NCBI GenBank assembly: GCA_943330915.2
Contig: CALQJO020000021.1
Location: 1-45,707 of the forward strand
Length of the DNA stretch: 45,707 nucleotides
Direction: 5' to 3'
Origin: Rhodoferax sp. OV413
GTDB lineage: Bacteria; Pseudomonadota; Gammaproteobacteria; Pseudomonadales; Pseudohongiellaceae
This document shows positions 34,727 through 43,802 of this stretch, in pieces. The notes below the pieces were generated by a model. The model was not told where the DNA came from. It did not search any database and saw only the letters and a list, made by a program, of their open reading frames with translations. Both the position numbers and the translations under genes were made by a program. The stretch's first letter is position 1, and each line of letters opens with the position of its first letter.

Positions 34727-36850
34727 ATGAAATTCAAAAAAGCACCCCTCGGTCTGGCAATTACGTTTCTGGCAGGAGGCAGTACTCTGTTGCTAAGCAG
34801 CACCTCTATGGCGCAAACGGCTAGCCCCGCTCAGTCGGCCCCGCCAGTGACAGAGATCAGAGTCACTGCGCTGGGTATTGATGAAAGCGCTGAACTGATT
34901 GTTGCCCCTTTTGATGTGATAGACAGAGATGAGCTGTTAAACCGCGCGGGTACCTTGGGTGATCTGCTCAATGGTTTAACCGGCGTGCACGCTGACAGCT
35001 TTGGAGGCGGAGCATCACGACCGGTGATCCGCGGCCAAACTGCGCCCCGAACAAAAATTCTTTCAGATGGCAATTCCATACTGGACGCCTCAGACGTATC
35101 TCCCGATCATGCCGTGACAGTTGATACTTTGCTGGCTCAACGTATTGAAGTTTTACGTGGCCCGGCCACCTTGCTCTATGGTGGTGGCGCCATTGGCGGG
35201 GTTGTGAACGTGCTGGACGATAAAATCCCGACCTCTATGCCCGAAAAAGGCTATGAGGGTTTTGCCGCGTTACGAGGCAACACGGTGGCAGATGAAAAAG
35301 CAGGCGCCATTAGCCTGACCGGCCGCGCCACTGACAATCTGGCGGTGCATTTCGAAAGTTCAATGCGGGATGCCGATGATTATCAGGCTGCTGACTGGGA
35401 TGAGCCCCAAGTAGACGGTACCTTCGCCGAGAACAACAACACCAGTTTCGGAGCGTCCTGGATAGGTGAGCGCGGTTATTTTGGTATGGCGTATTCATAC
35501 CGGGCTGACGAGTATGGTATTCCCGGCCATAGTGAAGAATACCTGGGATGCCACCCTGAAGATGATGAGCTGCATTGTGACGACGACCACGACGATCACG
35601 ATCACGATCACGATCACGATCACGATCATGACCATGAGGAACATGCTGTCCCCTTTGTTGACCTCAACAGCAAGCGCGTTGATATGCGCGGCGAATACAT
35701 GAACCCATTTGCGGGTATCAATAAAGTAACGTTCCGTGCCAGCAGCACAAACTATGACCACACCGAGCTTGAAGAAGACGAAGTGGGTGCGGTATTTGGC
35801 AACAAAGGTTATGAGGCAAGGCTCGAGTTTGATCATGCCTCTGTGATGGGCTGGCAGGGACTGTTTGGTATTCAGGTGTCTGACAGCACCTTTAAAAATG
35901 GCGGCGAACACGTCTTTATGCCAACAGTGGATTCGCGCTCAACCGGGCTCTTTGTTGTTGAGCATTTCCAGCTGAACGACGCCTGGCACTTTGAGGCTGG
36001 CGCCCGTTATGACAGTCAAAATCATCGCCCGGTGGATGACGATCGCAACCGACCGGCGTTCAGTGATTCGGCGTTTTCCTATTCCGGTGCAGCCATCTGG
36101 AATGTCAGTACAGACACCATTCTATCTTTGACCTATGCTCATGCTCAGCGCTTGCCGCATGCTCAGGAACTGTATGCCAGAGGCATACACGTTGCCAGCA
36201 ATACCTATGAGTGCGGGCTGATTGCCCACCAACTTACCTGCGGTGGCGCAGCGAACAATCAGGACATTTCAAAAGAAACGGCAGACAACTTTGAGCTGGG
36301 GCTGCGTAAGGTTGAAGGAGCAATTACCTACAGCCTTAGTCTGTTCCGCAATCAGGTAGATAACTACATTTATGCCCGTACGCTGGATCAATACGAAGAC
36401 TTCCGTTTGATCAAATACACCCAGCGCGATGCTGAATTTACCGGTTACGAGGCCGAGGTCGGCTACCGCTTTAATGATGTGTTGTCTGCTTCTCTGTTCA
36501 GTGACTATGTGCGTGTCGGACTATCATCGGATGACCGCTTGCCACGTATTCCTCCGCGCAGGATTGGAGGACGCGTGGACACTGTTCTGGGCAACGGATA
36601 CAGCGCTGAGCTGGAGTTCTACCGTGCCGCTAAAGCTGGCCGCGTTGCGAGCTTTGAAACGGCACAGCCCGCTTACGATATGTTGAATCTGAGTGCAAAT
36701 TACAGCTTCGGCGATACCGGTCGTTACAATGTGTTCCTGCGTGGTGCGAACCTGTTGGATGAAGATGTCAGAAATCAGTCATCCTTTATCGCGGATGTTG
36801 TTCCAATGCCCGGCCGCAATGTCAGCGCTGGTTTCAGGCTGGGCTTTTGA
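34727..36850 (+). CDS. ZnuD-like TonB-dependent receptor with His/Asp-rich loop
   Basis: An outer-membrane receptor of 707 residues: signal peptide (about 1-30, ending SMAQT), plug domain (about 50-165, with VIRGQTAPRTKILSDG and RIEVLRGPATLLYGGGAIGG), and a 22-stranded-type barrel ending in Phe (AGFRLGF). A loop at about residues 280-306 is packed with His and Asp and encoded by a GATCAC repeat. ZnuD zinc receptors carry a comparable His-rich loop, and the plug resembles that group. Sites for TonB contact near the N terminus (EIRVTAL) are plausible. AGGGA precedes ATG 34727; the extension to 34709 is not needed. With the Zur-like box upstream, import of zinc (or a zinc complex) under zinc shortage is the best reading; a copper or nickel receptor is the alternative. 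Confidence 0.82.
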   Translation: MKFKKAPLGLAITFLAGGSTLLLSSTSMAQTASPAQSAPPVTEIRVTALGIDESAELIVAPFDVIDRDELLNRAGTLGDLLNGLTGVHADSFGGGASRPVIRGQTAPRTKILSDGNSILDASDVSPDHAVTVDTLLAQRIEVLRGPATLLYGGGAIGGVVNVLDDKIPTSMPEKGYEGFAALRGNTVADEKAGAISLTGRATDNLAVHFESSMRDADDYQAADWDEPQVDGTFAENNNTSFGASWIGERGYFGMAYSYRADEYGIPGHSEEYLGCHPEDDELHCDDDHDDHDHDHDHDHDHDHEEHAVPFVDLNSKRVDMRGEYMNPFAGINKVTFRASSTNYDHTELEEDEVGAVFGNKGYEARLEFDHASVMGWQGLFGIQVSDSTFKNGGEHVFMPTVDSRSTGLFVVEHFQLNDAWHFEAGARYDSQNHRPVDDDRNRPAFSDSAFSYSGAAIWNVSTDTILSLTYAHAQRLPHAQELYARGIHVASNTYECGLIAHQLTCGGAANNQDISKETADNFELGLRKVEGAITYSLSLFRNQVDNYIYARTLDQYEDFRLIKYTQRDAEFTGYEAEVGYRFNDVLSASLFSDYVRVGLSSDDRLPRIPPRRIGGRVDTVLGNGYSAELEFYRAAKAGRVASFETAQPAYDMLNLSANYSFGDTGRYNVFLRGANLLDEDVRNQSSFIADVVPMPGRNVSAGFRLGF
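35594..35629 (+). repeat. GATCAC hexanucleotide microsatellite in the receptor loop
   Basis: Five perfect GATCAC units (35594-35623) and one GATCAT (35624-35629) encode Asp-His repeats. Slippage would change the loop length by whole codons without a frameshift. The run also packs six GATC sites into 36 bases. Confidence 0.9.
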
Positions 36851-36900
36851 TTCGGGGAGTGGTCAGGCAAGGCATATTCAACTCTTAGAGTGTGCTTTTT

Positions 36901-36930
36901 AAGGCCGGTCTTGATGTCCGGCCTTTTTTT
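36901..36930 (+). terminator. intrinsic terminator after the TonB receptor
   Basis: AAGGCCGG and CCGGCCTT pair around a 9-base loop, followed by TTTTT. Confidence 0.9.
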
Positions 36931-37025
36931 GTCTGTCAATTTTACGGCCAAATAATTCGTTGAGCGTGCCTTGGAACTATAGTACGATCAAAATCCGTAT
37001 TTTTCAGGAGATCCAAGTACCCTCC

Positions 37026-38087
37026 ATGGGCACATTAATCGCTATTATCGTCTTGTCGATAAGTTTGTCATTTATCTGTTCTCTGCTGGAAGCTTCGTTA
37101 CTTACGCTGACACCGAGTCACATAGTCAAGTACAGGTACAGTAACCCCGATCTGTATGAAAAGCTTCGCAAACTCAAAGACCGTATTGATCAGCCACTGG
37201 CGGCGATACTGACTCTCAATACCGTAGCGCACACCTTTGGTGCTGCCGGTGTAGGCGCCCAGGTCGGTGTTGTCTTCGGCGATGGTTATCTGGGTGTAGT
37301 CTCCGCGGTGATGACATTCCTGATTCTTGTGCTTTCAGAAATTATCCCCAAAACTCTGGGTGCGCGTCATTGGCAAACTTTGGTACCTATACTCCCAGTG
37401 ACCCTTAATGGCATGATCTTTATTCTTAAGCCCTTCATCATGTTATCCGACAAAATTACCCACTGGATGGGTGTCGGTACCGCAGATATCGACCTGCGAT
37501 CAGAAATTAAGGCGTTGACCAATCTGGGTCGCGATACTGATCAGCTTGATGAAGACGAGCGCCGTGTCATTGCTAATATCCTTGACCTGCATGAAGTCAA
37601 AATCAAAGACATCATGACGCCGCGGACGGTATGTGAATATCTGACCAGTGGCGTAACAGTTGCCGAAGTGCTTGAAGGTTTGCGAGATACAGCGTTTTCA
37701 CGGTATCCGGTGCTCGATGAGAGCGAACACCCCCAAGGCATTGTGTTCAGGGCTGAACTGCTAGACGCCGAACCTACCATGCTGATCAACGAGTTGATAA
37801 AACGCGTAAAAATAGTCACCGATGATGTCAGTGCTGAATCAGTGATGACATCATTTCTGGCAGAGCACCAGCACATGGCATTGGTATATGACCAGTACGG
37901 CACATGGCTGGGACTCGCGACCATGGAAGATGTGTTGGAAACCATTCTCGGGCAACCCATTATGGATGAGACCGATGACATCCCGAACATGCGACGCTTT
38001 GCCCGCAAACGCTGGGAAAACCATATGAAGCAGCAAGGCACTACTCGCGGTCAGCAAGCAGCCGCCGACAGCACGGTTGATCGATAG
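37026..38087 (+). CDS. CNNM-domain protein with CBS pair (hemolysin/CorC-like)
   Basis: The 353-residue protein has an N-terminal CNNM (DUF21) membrane domain with about four helices (residues 1-20, 60-85, 95-115, 120-140), including the family segment SFICSLLEASLLTLTPSHI, and a cytoplasmic CBS-domain pair (about 200-315) beginning IKDIMTPRTV. Relatives are linked to magnesium or cobalt efflux. The usual C-terminal CorC_HlyC domain is absent; the chain ends in a short basic tail. The start ATG 37026 fits the family; an upstream TTG 36960 gives an extra 22 residues. AGGAG is present at 37004-37008 but is 17 bases away, so the start is not certain. Confidence 0.85.
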   Translation: MGTLIAIIVLSISLSFICSLLEASLLTLTPSHIVKYRYSNPDLYEKLRKLKDRIDQPLAAILTLNTVAHTFGAAGVGAQVGVVFGDGYLGVVSAVMTFLILVLSEIIPKTLGARHWQTLVPILPVTLNGMIFILKPFIMLSDKITHWMGVGTADIDLRSEIKALTNLGRDTDQLDEDERRVIANILDLHEVKIKDIMTPRTVCEYLTSGVTVAEVLEGLRDTAFSRYPVLDESEHPQGIVFRAELLDAEPTMLINELIKRVKIVTDDVSAESVMTSFLAEHQHMALVYDQYGTWLGLATMEDVLETILGQPIMDETDDIPNMRRFARKRWENHMKQQGTTRGQQAAADSTVDR

Positions 38088-38147
38088 CGCCTGGTTGGCG
38101 CTTTCCACTATAATCGGCCGCTGTTAACTCACTTGGCAGTTCTGATT

Positions 38148-39446
38148 ATGAATCCCCACGCTCTACTCGCGACACTCACCCTGAATCCGGTCAACCACAT
38201 TCAGGGTGAGGTCACGCTTCCCGGATCAAAAAGCCTGTCCAATCGAATCCTGTTGCTGGCAGCGCTGGCGCGGGGCGAAACTCGCATCAGCAATTTGCTG
38301 GACAGCGATGATGTCCGGTACATGCTGCAAGCCCTGCGTATGCTAGGTGTGTCCTACCAACTCAGTGCCGACAAAACCGTTTGTGTGGTGCAAGGCAATG
38401 CTGGCCCGCTCAACCATGATGGCGTTCTAACACTGTTTCTGGGGAATGCCGGCACCGCAATGCGTCCGCTGACGGCTGCTCTGGCTGCCGGAACCGGTGA
38501 GTTTGAGTTGACCGGTGAACCACGCATGTCGGAGCGACCGATTGCCGACCTGGTTGATTCACTCAAGGCCTGCGGTGCCAGTATTGACTACACCGGGCCT
38601 CTTGGTTTTCCCCCCTTGCACATTCATGCGGCTGGTTTGCGTGGTGGTCAAGTCAGCATCCGCGGCAATATCTCCAGTCAGTTTCTGACCGCCATGCTGA
38701 TGGCAGGACCGCTTTGCCGGGACGGTCTGGACATTACGGTGGAAGGCGAACTGGTGTCTAAACCGTACATACACATTACCCTGGATGTCATGAAGCGTTT
38801 TGGTGTGGACGTTGAAAATCATCAAGACCAGCGCTTTGTGATTCGTGCCGGTCAGCACTATGTGGCGCCCGGTGACATCATGGTGGAAGGCGATGCCTCG
38901 TCCGCGTCCTATTTTCTGGCAGCAGCCGCGATTGCCGGTGGCACGGTGCGTGTGCATGGCACCGGCAAGGCCAGTGTGCAAGGCGATGCCCGATTTGCCG
39001 AGGTACTGGAGCAGATGGGGGCCAGCGTTATCTGGGGTGATACCTGGATAGAGGTCAGCAAAGGTGATCTGATCGGGGTCGACGTCGATTTAAATCACAT
39101 CCCGGATGCAGCGATGACTATTGCCACAACAGCTTTGTTTGCCAAAGGGCCCACCGCCATCCGCAACATTTACAACTGGCGCGTCAAAGAAACCGATCGC
39201 TTGTCAGCCATGGCCACGGAACTTCGCAAGGTGGGCGCACACGTGGAGGAGGGCGAAGACTTCATCGTCATCCACCCGCCAGCCTCCGTGTTGCCGGCGG
39301 TTATCGATACCTACAACGATCATCGTATGGCTATGTGTTTTTCCTTGGCGGCGTTTGGCGGCAGCCCGATCGTCATCAACGATCCCGGCTGCACTGCAAA
39401 AACTTTTCCGGGATATTTCGATCTGTTCAGCAGTTTGACTCGTTAG
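38148..39446 (+). CDS. aroA: 3-phosphoshikimate 1-carboxyvinyltransferase (EPSP synthase)
   Basis: AroA joins shikimate-3-phosphate and phosphoenolpyruvate in the aromatic amino acid pathway. The 432-residue product has [30 protein letters not shown], the active-site Asp320 (HIPDAAM), Glu348 (VKETDR) and the YNDHRMAM segment near residue 389. These match class I enzymes. The preferred start is ATG 38148 (MNPHALLA); a TTG 38133 in frame is possible. No clear ribosome binding site is seen for either. Gene neighbours are not the usual serC-aroA-cmk set. Confidence 0.95.
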   Translation: MNPHALLATLTLNPVNHIQGEVTLPGSKSLSNRILLLAALARGETRISNLLDSDDVRYMLQALRMLGVSYQLSADKTVCVVQGNAGPLNHDGVLTLFLGNAGTAMRPLTAALAAGTGEFELTGEPRMSERPIADLVDSLKACGASIDYTGPLGFPPLHIHAAGLRGGQVSIRGNISSQFLTAMLMAGPLCRDGLDITVEGELVSKPYIHITLDVMKRFGVDVENHQDQRFVIRAGQHYVAPGDIMVEGDASSASYFLAAAAIAGGTVRVHGTGKASVQGDARFAEVLEQMGASVIWGDTWIEVSKGDLIGVDVDLNHIPDAAMTIATTALFAKGPTAIRNIYNWRVKETDRLSAMATELRKVGAHVEEGEDFIVIHPPASVLPAVIDTYNDHRMAMCFSLAAFGGSPIVINDPGCTAKTFPGYFDLFSSLTR

Positions 39447-39487
39447 TCAGAAGCCAGCTATCAAGTCCCGATCATCAGAGGCCGTTG

Positions 39488-40447
39488 GTGACAACTACCA
39501 GAACAATCGACGATGGCCGTTCAAAGCCACAAACAACTCAACAAATCATCGACCAGTTCATGATTGATCAACGGCTTCCGGCTGAGTTTACGAACATGGC
39601 CACGGAGTATTTTTTGCCACTGGCAGACCACATTGGCCAGCGCCATTTCCAGCAGCAGCAAACACAGGTGGTGGGCATCAATGGCGCTCAGGGTACCGGC
39701 AAATCCACGCTGTCCGGGTTGTTAAAACGCCTGTTACACGCAAAGCAGCTGGAATGCGTGGTGCTGTCGATTGATGATCTTTATCTCACGCGCGCCCAAC
39801 GCGCTGACCTCGGGCGCGACATCCACCCTTTGCTGCAAACACGCGGGGTACCCGGTACGCATGATCTGGCGTTGGGGCTGTTGCTGCTCGACACACTCAA
39901 GGCAGCTGACACTCATTCCCGCATCCACATTCCGCGCTTTGACAAAGCTCAGGATGACAGGCGAGCGCTGGCGGATTGGCAACTGCATGAAGGGCGAGTG
40001 GATGTGATTATTCTCGAAGGCTGGTGTGTGGGCGCGCGGCCCGCATCGCTGTCGGGTGCACCCATCAATGCGCTGGAGCAGCAACATGACGCGGATGGCC
40101 GCTGGCGTGATTATGTAGAACAACAGTTACAAGCCTATCAGCGCCTGTTCCGGCACATCGATCTGTTGGTCATGCTAAAAGCACCGTCAATGGACAGCGT
40201 TATGGAGTGGCGATGGCTGCAGGAGGAAAAGCTGCAGGAGGAACAACAACGGGAGCATTCTCTTCCCGGCGCGCCAGCAGCCATCATGGACAAGGCTGAG
40301 CTGCGCAGGTTTATCATGCACTACGAGCGCCTGACGCGCATGATGTGGCAGACATTGCCGCTACACGCTGATGTGGTGTTTGAACTCGATGATGCCCATA
40401 ACATCGCCGCAGCGAGCTACCGGCACAGCCTCAACGCCACGCTGTAA
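39488..40447 (+). CDS. P-loop kinase, D-glycerate 3-kinase-like
   Basis: The 319-residue protein has Walker A GINGAQGTGKST (63-74, Lys72), SIDDLYLTRAQRADL with an acidic pair after the first strand, the RGVPGTHDL motif and ILEGWCVGARP. These features match the glycerate kinase/GLYK-type P-loop family that phosphorylates D-glycerate to 3-phosphoglycerate. The start is set at GTG 39488, with AGAGG at 39477-39481; an in-frame extension into the end of aroA lacks support. TTG 39485 is an adjacent alternative. It ends exactly where the convergent DedA gene ends. Confidence 0.8.
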   Translation: MTTTRTIDDGRSKPQTTQQIIDQFMIDQRLPAEFTNMATEYFLPLADHIGQRHFQQQQTQVVGINGAQGTGKSTLSGLLKRLLHAKQLECVVLSIDDLYLTRAQRADLGRDIHPLLQTRGVPGTHDLALGLLLLDTLKAADTHSRIHIPRFDKAQDDRRALADWQLHEGRVDVIILEGWCVGARPASLSGAPINALEQQHDADGRWRDYVEQQLQAYQRLFRHIDLLVMLKAPSMDSVMEWRWLQEEKLQEEQQREHSLPGAPAAIMDKAELRRFIMHYERLTRMMWQTLPLHADVVFELDDAHNIAAASYRHSLNATL

Positions 40448-41059
40448 TTAATGCTGATTGCCATGGCGCCATCGCCATATCAGTGCCGCGCCGAGTTCAA
40501 CAAAAATCAGCACCACCAGCACCTGAACGGCCAGAGTAGAGGCATTGGCGTCTGGCACAAAGCTCACCGCAAAATACCCCACACCGATAAACAAACAGTT
40601 CCACAGCAGGATGCCCAGAAACGTAGCCACGCTGAAGGTTTTGGCTTGCGCATGAAATAATCCGGCAATAATCGGTGATATCAGCCGGATGGTCGGGATC
40701 AGCTGCATAACAAATGCCAGCGTGCGTTGGTTGGCCCGGAATGACAGCACGGTGCGGTCCACTCTTGCCTGCGACAAACCCACCATGCGCCCGACCCAGT
40801 ACAAAAAGCGATAACTGCGCTCCTCACTGAGTGACACCGCCAAGCCGTAAAACACCAGACACCCGCTGACACTGCCGGTCACGGTTCCGGCAATGGCCGC
40901 CAGCAGCGACCACTCACCATTGCCGGCAGCAATACCAATGGCAACCAGCACACCGTAGGACGGCAGCAGCGGAATAAATCGCTCGGCAAGGCCCAACGCC
41001 AGCAGGCCTGCAATGCCATAGGCGGCGATCCATTCAATGATTGTGCCTAAGGGATCCAT
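40448..41059 (-). CDS. DedA-family membrane protein
   Basis: This 203-residue protein has a DedA/SNARE-associated domain: a hydrophobic start, ERFIPLLPSYGVLVAIGI with the family Glu-Pro-rich re-entrant loop, a Gly-rich helix and FVMQLIPTIRLISPIIAGLF, the second re-entrant region with conserved Arg and Pro. DedA proteins act in lipid scrambling or undecaprenyl-phosphate recycling and in membrane homeostasis. The start is taken as ATG 41059 (MDPLGTI); a longer start at 41101 (GTG) has an unlikely polar lead. Confidence 0.88.
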   Translation of the reverse strand: MDPLGTIIEWIAAYGIAGLLALGLAERFIPLLPSYGVLVAIGIAAGNGEWSLLAAIAGTVTGSVSGCLVFYGLAVSLSEERSYRFLYWVGRMVGLSQARVDRTVLSFRANQRTLAFVMQLIPTIRLISPIIAGLFHAQAKTFSVATFLGILLWNCLFIGVGYFAVSFVPDANASTLAVQVLVVLIFVELGAALIWRWRHGNQH

Positions 41060-41169
41060 CGTGGGGCTGTCTCTGCAGTGTTGGGTTTGTGGAAAAATCA
41101 CATAACCGCGATGCTACCGGATCGTCACTGCGCCATCCAGTGCCGTTAGTTTTTTGACAAATTTCTGGC

Positions 41170-41200
41170 AAAAAAAAACCCCGCCAAGCGGGGTTTTTTT
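41170..41200. terminator. bidirectional terminator between DedA and pseudopilin genes
   Basis: CCCCGC-CAA-GCGGGG with a nine-A run on one side and seven T on the other. Both flanking genes are on the minus strand, so it would end the leftward pilin transcript before DedA. Confidence 0.85.
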
Positions 41201-41217
41201 GAGTGCTGGTACAACGA

Positions 41218-41886
41218 TTAGATGCGGTAGCAGACAATGTATAATGAGTCTGACAGGTAAGGGGGGGTTACAGCCCCTCCGGGCGCGGCTCCATTTAGGC
41301 TCGCACGCAAAACCCCTGTGTTGGTTATCCCGTCATCCATCTGAAGGTCGAGAGCAAGAGCTGCTGCACCGGATACACCGTTCATACACAGTTTGGTTCT
41401 ACCAAGGGGCATACCCATAACAAGACCGTTGGTGATGCCGATTACGCCACCAAAGGGGTTGCCTGGAAGAGCTCCAACACCAACTGCAGTTTCACTGCCA
41501 GAGATAAAGCCTGCCCTTCTTAAGTGGTGCCAGAAACCAAGCGACTCAGAGCCCGTTGGGGCGATGTATGTATTTGGCGCAGTGGCATCTATCGCTCCAT
41601 TTGTGTTTCCAAATTCCTGGACGGTTGCCCAATCTGGGCCGCGCGCGACCAAGGCAGCGAGGTCGCCATCATCGCCAGGCTGTCGAGAGAAAGAGTCCAT
41701 GTAGGAAAAAGTGGCAGCCGATATGCCTCTGAAGTCATTAATCGCAGCACGCACACGAGAGTTCTCGATCAGTTGCTGACCTTGTAATACACCTCCCAAC
41801 AGCAATCCAACGATCACCAATACAATTGCAATTTCGATCAGGGTAAAGCCGCGCTGGCCTTTTGCAGCGCCGGATATGTTTTTCAT
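41218..41886 (-). CDS. type IV pilin-like protein (pseudopilin), first
   Basis: A 222-residue protein with a class III signal, KGQRGFTLIEIAIVLVIVGLLLGG: prepilin peptidase would cut between Gly13 and Phe14, and Glu at mature position 5 is present. A long beta-rich domain follows, with CMNG and VCYRI near the end forming a possible disulfide. The domain has the segment GPDWATVQEFGNTNG, with a GP(D/N)WAT motif shared with the other pseudopilin at 43799-44569. It belongs to a type II secretion- or type IV pilus-like assembly; which one is not clear. TGAGG precedes the ATG. Confidence 0.85.
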   Translation of the reverse strand: MKNISGAAKGQRGFTLIEIAIVLVIVGLLLGGVLQGQQLIENSRVRAAINDFRGISAATFSYMDSFSRQPGDDGDLAALVARGPDWATVQEFGNTNGAIDATAPNTYIAPTGSESLGFWHHLRRAGFISGSETAVGVGALPGNPFGGVIGITNGLVMGMPLGRTKLCMNGVSGAAALALDLQMDDGITNTGVLRASLNGAAPGGAVTPPYLSDSLYIVCYRI

Positions 41887-41978
41887 GTTGTGTAGCCTCA
41901 GTGAATTAAATTGGGTTGATTTATTTCTTAATCATTCAACACAGGGCTAAGTTTAGGGGGTTTTGGAATCCGCACAAG

Positions 41979-42004
41979 ATGTAGGTTTTTTTTACACCCT
42001 ACAT
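41979..42004. repeat. inverted repeat between histidine kinase and pseudopilin genes
   Basis: ATGTAGG (41979-41985) and CCTACAT (41998-42004) pair around a 12-base loop holding a run of eight T. It lies between the histidine kinase stop and the pilin gene and might adjust pilin expression. It has no T-run after the stem on either strand. Confidence 0.4.
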
Positions 42005-42009
42005 AGGCA

Positions 42010-43143
42010 TCAGGGCTGAGCCGGCAGTTGAATGATGAACACCAGCGGGCCATCGGCCGGTGCTTCAATGTGAATAGTGCCGCCCCATTGATTGGACAAC
42101 TGACGCGACTGGAACAAACCAATCCCCCGGCCTTTGCCATGTTCGCTCCAGAAAGGTTCAAACAGGCGTTCCGGGTTAAGGCAGGGCTTTCCATGGAGGT
42201 CATATAGACGGATCGTCACAAAACTGATGTCGTCGTCAGCAGCTGAGCTATCAGAAACTGATGTGTATGCGTTGCTCTTGGAAAACTGCCAGTTCACACG
42301 CAGTTGTGGCATCTGGCTGGAGCTGCCGGTCTGGATCTGCTGCACGTAGTTGCCCAGCAAATTATCCAGGATGCTCTGAAAGGAATCAGGTGCAATTAAT
42401 ACGTGGCATTCAGGTCCTTGTAATTGCGCGGGTAAGCCATGCAAATCCAATGCATTGTTCATAAATGCCGACAGATGCACAGCGGCCACTTTATTACGCG
42501 TGCCCAGTTGCGCTTCACTGCTTTGCACCAACCGTTTCAGTATTTGATCAGCTCGCTCTTGTAAAGCCGGCAAACTGCGCTTGAGAATCTCCAGCAAGCG
42601 GGTTTCCTGACCGGGAACAATGGTCGTCAATTGATCCGCCGCCAGGCTGGTAAGTTGCAGCAAATTTTTTATATCGTGCTGTAAAAAAACATTCATGCGA
42701 GCTGTCTGCTCAAAGGTGGAGCGCACCGATCCCAGTTTGATCCACAAGTCCATCTGTAGCAGCAGTAAAAACTGTTCTGCCAGTGTGCGGCTAAAATAAC
42801 TGCGCTCCCAGCCGCGTTTTGGCATAAACAGTTCTACATGAAGACGGACATCACCCACATCAAAATCTTTACTCACAAATACAGGTGAACGGTAACCCTG
42901 TGTTTCCCGTATATCGGTGCCAAACCATACCAAGTGCCAGGATATTCCCGTAAATCCACCTGCAGACAGGGCCGGCCAACTGGCGCGTAGAAAATCCGGC
43001 AGATCAAACGCATGTGTTTCATTCAGCCGGATCAGTTCGCGTGCGCGTCGACTCTGTTGCCGTGCCTGGTGAAGTAGCCAGGCAACAGCCAGCAGGATGG
43101 TGCCGCCAATCACAATCAGATATGTGTAAAGAAAGGCAAGCAT
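42010..43143 (-). CDS. sensor histidine kinase in the pseudopilin cluster
   Basis: This 377-residue protein has one N-terminal membrane helix (about 3-24), a poorly conserved sensor region (about 40-140), a histidine in FLQHDIKNLLQL (His156) as the phosphoacceptor, an N-box SFQSILDNLLGNYVQQI and the G2 box GKGRGIGLFQSRQL. The HDIKN form of the H-box resembles kinases of the PrsK type linked to exopolysaccharide systems. It lies 5 bases past the response regulator gene and is its obvious partner. The signal sensed is unknown. Confidence 0.82.
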   Translation of the reverse strand: MLAFLYTYLIVIGGTILLAVAWLLHQARQQSRRARELIRLNETHAFDLPDFLRASWPALSAGGFTGISWHLVWFGTDIRETQGYRSPVFVSKDFDVGDVRLHVELFMPKRGWERSYFSRTLAEQFLLLLQMDLWIKLGSVRSTFEQTARMNVFLQHDIKNLLQLTSLAADQLTTIVPGQETRLLEILKRSLPALQERADQILKRLVQSSEAQLGTRNKVAAVHLSAFMNNALDLHGLPAQLQGPECHVLIAPDSFQSILDNLLGNYVQQIQTGSSSQMPQLRVNWQFSKSNAYTSVSDSSAADDDISFVTIRLYDLHGKPCLNPERLFEPFWSEHGKGRGIGLFQSRQLSNQWGGTIHIEAPADGPLVFIIQLPAQP

Positions 43144-43148
43144 AAGGC

Positions 43149-43802
43149 TCAGGAATCCTGTCGGTTGATGCCAAATTTTTTCAGAAAATAATAGATGCTT
43201 TCGCGTTTCAGCCCCAGACGCGCCGCACTTTGGTAGACATTAAAGCCGGTTTCTTTGAGCACTTGTCGCACAAGGCGCTCCTCCGCTTCTTCGCGGACAG
43301 CCTTTAAACCGTCGGAGATGCGAGCATTGATCTGCAGGCGCGTCAGTCCTTCTTCAGCCATTTGTGTTTCCTGGCGCTGAAACAGCAAGGCCCGTTTGAC
43401 GGCACGCAGGATGTCAGCAAAATGAGCGGGTTTAGCGAGAAAATCAAAGGCGCCTTCCCGAATCGCTGCCAAGGCGGAGCTTTCTTCATCCTGCCCGGTC
43501 AGCACAATGACTTTGGCTGTGTTGCTGTTCACGAGGATCGCGTTGATCAACGCGATACCCTCTGTGGTGGAATGTTCCTCAGGCGGCAGTCCCAAGTCGA
43601 TCAGCATGACGCCAATCTCTGGATTGTCTGCCAGACAGCTCATTGCCGCGGCGCGAGAGGCGGCTTCCAGCACTCGCAAACCCTGCATCTCTAGCGAGTC
43701 ACGCAAGATGGAACGCAGCGCCGCATCATCCTCGACTAATAGCAGGGTAAGCGGCAAGTCTGATACAGCAGGGTGAATGGACGTGTTCATGTTGTCGCTC
43801 AC
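43149..43802 (-). CDS. response regulator: receiver plus Fis-type HTH, no AAA+ domain
   Basis: The 217-residue protein has an N-terminal receiver domain (LLLVEDD acidic pocket, phosphoacceptor Asp69 in MLIDLGLP, Thr in VLTGQ, Lys in LAKPAHF) and a C-terminal Fis-type helix-turn-helix (about 172-210, YQSAARLGLKRESIYYFLKKFG). In NtrC/PrsR relatives a sigma-54 AAA+ domain sits between these two, but here it is replaced by a 40-residue helical linker. It may bind DNA without acting on sigma-54. The start is GTG 43802, in a GTGA overlap with the upstream pilin gene; ATG 43790 is an alternative. Confidence 0.85.
   Translation of the reverse strand: MSDNMNTSIHPAVSDLPLTLLLVEDDAALRSILRDSLEMQGLRVLEAASRAAAMSCLADNPEIGVMLIDLGLPPEEHSTTEGIALINAILVNSNTAKVIVLTGQDEESSALAAIREGAFDFLAKPAHFADILRAVKRALLFQRQETQMAEEGLTRLQINARISDGLKAVREEAEERLVRQVLKETGFNVYQSAARLGLKRESIYYFLKKFGINRQDS

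Noticed and set aside
35594-35629. GATCAC array as a CRISPR or iteron
   Set aside because: The unit is six bases, perfectly tandem and in frame inside a receptor gene; there are no spacers.
40440-40450. Abutting stops of the glycerate-kinase-like and DedA genes as a special arrangement
   Set aside because: Adjacent convergent stops occur by chance in compact genomes and no overlapping element is seen.
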